A DNA stretch of 64,000 bases. Origin: Anisodus tanguticus. Its lineage: Eukaryota; Streptophyta; Magnoliopsida; Solanales; Solanaceae. Under the pieces are notes generated by a model. The model made no database searches. It had not been told where the DNA came from and was given only the letters and a program-made list of their open reading frames with translations. Within the stretch, counting starts at the first letter, position 1; each line of letters starts with the position of its first letter. This document shows, in pieces, positions 57,421 through 64,000 of the stretch. A program made the position numbers and the translations under genes. The stretch is from the NCBI GenBank assembly GCA_034509755.1, contig CM067552.1, forward strand, positions 13,921,001-13,985,000. The letters are read 5' to 3'.

Positions 57421-58700
57421 ATCATTTTGTGAGACTTGATATTTTGAACCCATGTAGTATTCTGGCTTGTGTGGAGGCGAGGTAATCTCTTTTAGATTAT
57501 ATTTGGACTCACCAGTATGATGACGTGACGTTATGCAAAATTAGAGACAAGGTGATGAGAGGTAAGACCAATGAGGCTATGATTGATAGTGTTGGTGTTC
57601 TGAGGATAAATGGTAGAGTATGTGTGCCTCATATGGGAGACTTGACCAAATTCATTATGGAGGAGGCCTACGACTTTAGGTATTTGATTCATCTAGGTGC
57701 TACTAAGATGTACTGTGATTTGAGGCAGCAATATTGGTGGGGTAGGATGAAGAGAGACATTATTAATTTTGTGTTTTGGTGTCAGAATTATCAGCAGGTC
57801 AAGTATGAGCACCAACGACTAGGTGGTGTGTCTCAGAGGATGCCTATTCTCGAGTAGAAGTGGGAGAGGATTGCATGGATTTCTTTATTGGGTTGCCCAA
57901 GACTTTGGGCTAGTTTGATGCTATTTGGGTCATTATTTATAGGTTGACCAAGTCTGCACATTTCATTCCGGTCTAGATGACTTATAATGCAGAGAAGTTG
58001 GCTAAGATATACATCCTGATATTGTTCATCTTTAAGGTGTTCCTATTTCTGTCATCTCAGATCGTGGTACTCAGTTCACTTCGCATATTTGACAGACTTT
58101 GCAAAAAGAGATGGGTACTCGATTGGATCTCAGTACAACATTTCATCCTCAGATTGATGGTCAATCTGAATGGACTATTCAGGTATTGGAGGACATGTTA
58201 TGAGCTTGCGTGATTTATTTTGGTGGTCATTGGGACTAGTTCTTACCCCTGCCAGAGTTTGCGTACAATAATAGTTATCCCTCCAGTATTGATATGACAC
58301 CATTGAAGGCTTTATAAGGTAGGAGATGTCGATCTCTGATTGGTTGGTTTGATGCGTTCGAGGTTCGACTTTGGGGTACCAATTTATTGAGAGACTCCTC
58401 AAAGAAGGTGAAGATGATTTAGGATAATCTCCTGGCAGCTTAAAGCAGGCGGAAAGAGTATGTGGACCGAAAGGTCTGAGATTTGGAGTTCATGGTTGGT
58501 GATAGAGTTCTTCTAAAGGTCTCACCCATAAATGGTGTTATGAGGTTTGGCAATAGAGGGAAGTTGAGTCCGAGGTATATTAGATCTTTTGAGATTCTTT
58601 AGAGAGTGAGGGATATGGCATGTGAGGGATGTGGCATATGAGTTGGATCTGCCACCAGGTCTTTTAGGCGTTCATTCAGTTTTTCATGTTTCTATGGTAA
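57421..58700 (+). pseudogene. Chromovirus C integrase
   Basis: Zinc-binding region in 57,525-57,857: HLGATKMYCDLRQQYWWGRM and FWCQNYQQVKYEHQ, where the second Cys of the HHCC finger is Tyr. Then core pieces in varying frames: a MDFFIGLPK phrase near 57,875, SVISDRGTQFTS near 58,055, and DGQSEWTIQVLEDM near 58,155-58,195, which together contain the D, D and E positions. Integrase inserts the cDNA into the chromosome. Stops and frameshifts separate the blocks, so no working enzyme is made. Confidence 0.85.
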
Positions 58701-58994
58701 AGAAGTATTATGATGATGGTTCTTATATCATTTAAGGGGATTCTGTATTGCTCGATCAGAATTTGTAATTTGAGAAGGAGCCTGTGGCTATTTAGGATAT
58801 GCGGGTGAGGAAGTTGAGGTCGAAAGAGGTAGCTTCTATGAAGGTTTAGTGGAGGTATCTTCCTATTCAGGAGGCGACTTGGGAGACTGCGTCTGATATG
58901 TGGAGAAGATATCCTGGCTTGTTTACTACTTCTAGTACGTTCCCTCTGTTCGTTTCTCTCTGTTTGAGGACAAACGTTATTTTAATTGGTATCT
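58701..58994 (+). pseudogene. Chromodomain of element C and 3' UTR
   Basis: After the integrase, sequence at about 58,735-58,935 keeps the chromodomain pattern in pieces: MRVRKLRSKEVASMKV, a stop, WRYLPIQEATWETASDM and RRYPGLF. The domain is known to guide chromovirus integration to heterochromatin marks, and defines the lineage. Several stops interrupt it. The remaining bases to 58,994 lead into the 3' LTR; no clean polypurine tract stands out. Confidence 0.8.
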
Positions 58995-60370
58995 GATATA
59001 ACTGTTCGGTCATTTTTAGCTAAAGACTTATTTTATTGTTTGACCCATCACATAGACTATGTGTGGGGTTTGTGATGAGTGAGGATGGGTGGCATGGATC
59101 TCAAGGTCCATTTATATGCATTTCAAATAAAAAATCCAAAAATTAGAAACTTAGAGTTGGATAGTTTGACTCAAATTTGACTTTTGTCTAAAAGGGTTCG
59201 TTTTTGGGTTTCGTCACTTTCGGTAGTTTCGGAGGATCATTTATGACTTAGTTGAGTCATTATTTTTCTTCCTGAGGCAATCAAATGTATTTTGTGGCCT
59301 TATTTATAAAGTTTGGATTTTGATTTCTCCCGGACGATTATTTAGAAAAGTATGCCTTAGCTAGGTTAAATGGGAAATCCGAGGGTACGAGCGAGTTTAT
59401 AGCACAATTTACCTTAAACGAACATGTTTAGTTTGTATCCGGGGGGTCTCGAGAGTGTTTCGGGTGTTGGATATGAGATTTGGCTAATTTTCCCACTGCT
59501 GGTATCTGGTGTCCGCCATGGCGACACCAATGTCTGCTCTGGCATCCCTGCCTCGATGAGAGGTTGGCTTGCCGAAGTAGAAGTTTAGGAGATGGTGGGT
59601 TTCCGCTGTGATGGAGGATTTGTCCGCGGGGGCGAGTCCTTTGCCGCGAAGTCGTGTTCACCGTGGCGCTGTGTGAGGTGTCAAATGACTCTGCCCCAAT
59701 GAGGGTTTTGTCTGTCGTAACGAGTTTGCTCCAGCATTTTTGATTACGCCGGGGCGGAAGTACTATATCAGGTGTCCTATAAGATCTTTACGTCAGAATT
59801 CTTTTTCCCATAATAGAAACCGCGAGACCAGAGCTGTCATAAGAGCAATTTCATAAGTTTAGGAGTAATTTCATCCTTGGGGTAAGTGATTCTTCGTTTT
59901 TGGATTAAGTTTATGCTTTTTAAGATCTTTATTAATGGTGATATAGTATGAATATAAGTTAGGGAAGATGAGTTATGCATGTGTGTGAGATTAAGAGAGT
60001 CATGTTATTGATTAATGTAGGTCTATAGATTAGTTTACTTGTATTGTTGTGAATTAGTGATGGATATTGTTAGAAGATCATGTTTTAAGGCTTAATTTGG
60101 TTGTAGAAGTTTATTTCAATTGGGAGAAATTTCTAGGGTTTCAAATTGGGCCTTTTTGATTATTGTCCAATTGAGGGTTCAAATGTGTATAGATTTCCAA
60201 TTAACTTAAGGTTGTGTCTACTTAGTATGTGTTCTTAGTGTATTAAAGTTCGAGTCTTGGTAGCGTGGGCCCGAGATGGATATTTAGAGTCTTGTTTTAT
60301 AATGTGTTAGCCTTATCTTAATAATTTAATATGCATGATTAGACTTCGATTATCATGAGGCGCAGAGGAA
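58995..60370 (+). mobile_element. Chromovirus C 3' LTR, truncated
   Basis: Begins 'tgatataactgttcggtc' and follows the 5' LTR until 'atgattagacttcgattatc' (46,140 in the 5' copy). At about 60,365 the 5' copy goes on with 'gtaatgcaagtaaaga', whereas here 'aggaagggacatttttcc' switches to Ogre LTR. About two thirds of the LTR are missing. It has the CG-rich block at 59,510-59,760. Confidence 0.85.
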
Positions 60371-63300
60371 GGGACATTTTTCCTAAAGGATTTTTTGCAA
60401 TTTTGACTTAAAAGATTGATTTAATCACATAGCAAAACAGTACAATAACTGAAATAATTAGAAATTAAAATAAGAAATTTTATTTATTAATCTCGGGTCC
60501 AAAATTTTACAAAATTGGGTAATCATGTTCGTTCCAGGGACATAAGTATCGTGACTAAACTATTTCAACTAGTTTCTAACCTAGGGTTCCAACAATGTTA
60601 GAAATTATAAAGTACAACTACAACTAAAGTACGCAAAATACAACAAGAAAATAAAAGATAAGTTGGGCTGGTGAGCATACCGGCCCACCAGTTTTTGAAA
60701 TAAATTATTGTCTATGTCATTTTCACCTATGACTGGGCCTTCACAGCTTCCAGACTCAATAAAAGATATGAAATTGGGCCATCAGGCCTAACTAATCGAG
60801 ACAGACGCGCAGATAGAGGAGAATGGCCCACCAGGCCCATGTGTATGCAGTAGAAAGAGAGAAATAATGTAGGGTAGAACGCACCCCAAACTCAAAACAT
60901 GTAAAAACAGACACTTATATAAAATTAAAACACAACTATACACAACTCATATTTAATCATAGCAGTCTAAAAATAACCAAAGCTAACAAGACCAGATATG
61001 AAGCAGTCCAAACAATATCAACTCAATACTGGGCTTTGGTAAAGCAAATAATACGCAGAAATAAAAGCAGACCCAAATAATTATTTTCAGACTTTAAAAG
61101 AAAGGAGTAGATAGGCCCAACTAAACGCAAATTCAGATTCACTAATACACAAGCCCATATTGGACATTCATTTAGACACATAATGCTGATATACATGAAA
61201 TAGTGAAAGTATATGTGATATACCTAGGTCAATATCCCATGTATACCCTAGAGTATATCATTGTATACTTTCCAGAGCAGGTAGAAAAGCAGAAAGACAT
61301 GCAGGCCAAACATGAAACAATTTTCATCACAAGAGGGGAATGATCTACAAACTTGTTGATTTAGACAGAAGCATACATGCTAACCATAAGCACCAATAGG
61401 CAGGTCTAGGACTCAATCTGGAGAGGGAAACACATCATACACTTCTCATAGTGCAAACAATCATATCATACGAACACAGACATAGTAGGCAGACCTAAAT
61501 ATCACAAGGAGAAAGATTATAAGTACTTTAGCATCAGACCCAACAAATGCTATGGACATGCTCATATACAAGACTTTGGGTAGGAAACAAACATGCAATC
61601 TCTATTAATACACATGGAGTTGAGGCTAATCATACTAAATCAAAGAGGCATATCATGGGGGAGGATCTAGAAACTAGGCAAGTCAAGCATACAAATCATA
61701 GCAGACAGTCTACACATAGACATAATATTAACAAGAAGTAAAAGTCTCAAGTTCAAATCATTGTCTAGATATTATACTCACTTAAACAATTTCATTAACA
61801 AGTTATGTCCTATAGATGCTTATTACATGATTCTGGCTGTAGGTTGACATAAAAATGCAACTATGGCTCTAACATGGCAAACTAGTTCAAATGGATGCAA
61901 GATGCTAACATAGATATCATTTAGACCAATTCAACAAATTAATATGGCACAAAAGATAACTTGAAAGACATTACATGTTGTCATGCACCCATTTTAGTAC
62001 TTAGAAATACAGAGGAAAGTATGTAGTCAATTTAACAAATATGAAGGCCACAATATAAATAAGTAACCACAAAGAGATGACATTTTAGGGATACATAATC
62101 ATTTAAACTAAAACTAAATATGCATACTCATATATATGCTATATATTAGGTATAATGACACATAGGAAAGTAGGGCATACCATGACTAATTTGGTGAACA
62201 TGATGGACATAGAAATGAACAAGCAAACAAGCAAAGATAGCATTTTCAGATAGGCAGAATCATTTAACCTAAACTAAGCATACAATCATGTTAAGGTTGT
62301 ATATCAAACATAATGACACTTCTAAACAAAACATGGGATAGTTAACATGGTTGTCAAGTAGATCCTAAGCTAACATTACCATACCACATCTAATACCTAC
62401 AGACTAGTTAAAGAACTTAATAGAATAAACATGCTTCAACATCTTAGTCTATGATTTCTTCACATATTCAGAAACCAGCAAGCATATACAAATCTCATAC
62501 TGACTATCTCAGATTTATTACACAAGTTTTATGATCATACTAGTAAATTTTCAAAGATACTCTGCCTCATACTACTGCTAAATCTGAGAGAACTTATGAA
62601 TAGCTCACACTAACACATGTCCAAACCTATAGAGCAACTAAAGCCTTGTCACCACTTAGCACAAGGTTCAGACATGTCAAGATCAAAATGCAAACAACAT
62701 ATCCCGAACATGACTATATATAACATGACCCCCAATGTAAAATAAACTATCATACCAATTACTTATATCATGATCTTCACTAAACAAACACTGAGATAGT
62801 ACCTATATCAGATAACTCTAAACATATCACACTAAAACATCAACAATCAGCTAACACATGACTTAACACATAAAACACATAAGAAAGAAAAAAAGGACTG
62901 AGGGAAAACTAGAGTTTACCTCTTTCTAGTGTAGCCTTGTCGATATTCTGGGGTGGATATCCTTCCCTCCATTTTCGCACTCAGCCACTCATAAAAGGGA
63001 AAAGGAAATTTTTTTAGACTGAAGACACCTTAAGAAATTTAAAGCGCATCTAGGGTTTAGCAACGGCCAATCACAGATCATGACTTTGTTCTAGGGTTTC
63101 AAGTTTGAGACTCTATGAACCTCTACTGAATGTGAGGTATGGGGTTCTATATACCCTAATTTTTGGACCCCAAACAACGTGGTAGAGTTGGATGTTTTTG
63201 AAATTCATTTAAAAATTCAAAAGAAATAAAGTAGTAAATTGTAAATCATCGATTGCATAGAAGCAACGGATAAAAATCCATTAATAGACTCATCCAGTAT

Positions 63301-64000
63301 GCACGTAATACCTTGCGCGTGGTGGTTCCCTGGTGGAGAAGGAACAAGGCTCATTAAGAACCTTTACTGAAAAGGGGAAACACAAGACTGAGAAAGCAAC
63401 ATCGCCTGGAAATTTACTATTTTTGGCAAGGGAGAAGAGAGAGGGTAGGGTACATGCAGTGGCTAGGGTTTGGGACCTTTAGCTGTTGTTGCGAAAAATG
63501 AAAAGGGAGATGGGAATTTCGCCCTTTAAATGTGTATTGGGGCGGGTCTGGTCCATTTTAGACTGGACCTGTCAGGTTTTTTTTAAACAAAAGAGGCCCA
63601 AATCGGTAATTTGAAGGGAAGGGATGGAGTGGAATTGGCAGATTTTCCAAATGTGACCATGAAATAAATTAAAATATAACCACCTGATTTTAATTGTGGC
63701 CAAATTTGCCGGATTAAAACCCAAATAAACCTAAATTTAAAACAAACATTTAAATAAATAACCGAAAAATGCAAAATCCTTTAAGGTGCTATTTGACAAT
63801 CTATTTAATTAATCATTTTTTCTAATTTCACGAAGTAAAATATTTATCAATTAAGTGACAATTAATTTAGATAATTAACTAGATAATTGTCCTCATTGAT
63901 TTATAAAATTGATAAATATATTTCAAAATAATATAAAAGTATGCAAATGATATACAATAATATACTTGATGATGTTTTGCCAAATAAATGTCACTGGGAT
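60371..64000 (-). mobile_element. Ogre LTR segment, probably the 5' LTR of element B
   Basis: Runs parallel to 1,855-4,700 with long nearly identical stretches (for example 'taagtactttagcatcagac'), and unlike it keeps the 62,850-63,680 stretch, which includes a TATA sequence. It starts in the middle of the LTR at the breakpoint and leaves the window before its 5' end. No coding capacity; the frame 61,547-61,741 mirrors 3,021-3,212 and has no domain. Confidence 0.75.
63147..63153 (-). promoter_or_regulatory. Putative TATA box of the Ogre B 5' LTR
   Basis: Minus strand TATATAG followed by AACCCC, at the position homologous to the TATA-like sequence at 22,841-22,847 in element A. The 3' LTR of B lacks this part. 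Confidence 0.35.

Overview
This is nuclear DNA of a flowering plant, and I see no host gene in it. The whole 64 kb reads as a nest of transposable elements inserted into one another. The AT-rich background, two Ogre/Tat-type Ty3/gypsy elements with LTRs of about 5 kb, Del/Tekay-like chromoviruses, an RTE-type LINE with a (TTG)n-like tail, a CACTA element and a hAT element together suggest a large, repeat-rich dicot genome. Solanaceae (pepper, tobacco or nightshade relatives) is my best guess. The family is an inference from general resemblance, not from a diagnostic sequence. All borders were placed by eye from repeated copies inside the window.

Layout. 1-1,195: start of a minus-strand chromovirus LTR (element D) that runs off the left edge. 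1,196-8,454: 3' part of an old minus-strand Ogre (element B): 3' LTR, polypurine tract, hypervariable tandem-repeat region and the integrase C-terminus. 8,455-44,828: a second minus-strand Ogre (element A) inserted in B's integrase region. A's 3' LTR (8,455-23,833) is split by an RTE LINE (8,825-10,132) and by a left-truncated CACTA element (13,714-22,584), and the CACTA carries a hAT element (17,530-21,063) in an intron. A's interior (23,834-38,168) holds, in minus-strand order, primer binding site, ORF1, an extra ORF, gag, protease, reverse transcriptase, two RNase H domains and integrase, all broken. A's 5' LTR (38,169-44,828) is split by an unclassified insertion containing a chromovirus-type solo LTR (40,085-43,115). 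44,829-60,370: a plus-strand chromovirus (element C) inside A's 5' LTR, with one further insertion in its 5' LTR (about 46,699-47,870) and another solo LTR (50,649-55,119) in its gag. 60,371-64,000: an Ogre LTR segment that best matches B's 3' LTR and is probably the rest of B's 5' LTR.

History. The order of events reads B, then A into B, then LINE, CACTA, C and the solo LTR parents into A and C, then hAT into CACTA. At about 60,370 the 3' LTR of C is cut and fused to the middle of an Ogre LTR. A single deletion that removed the rest of C's LTR, the rest of A's LTR and B's gag-pol would explain this.

None of the polyproteins is intact, so the region is probably silent. The parts most worth a second look are a 60-70 bp foldback-like motif repeated about 13 times in the noncoding parts of both Ogres, an extra ORF with two zinc-knuckle-like motifs between ORF1 and gag, the 60,370 breakpoint, and the LINE with an inverted duplication at its 5' end.
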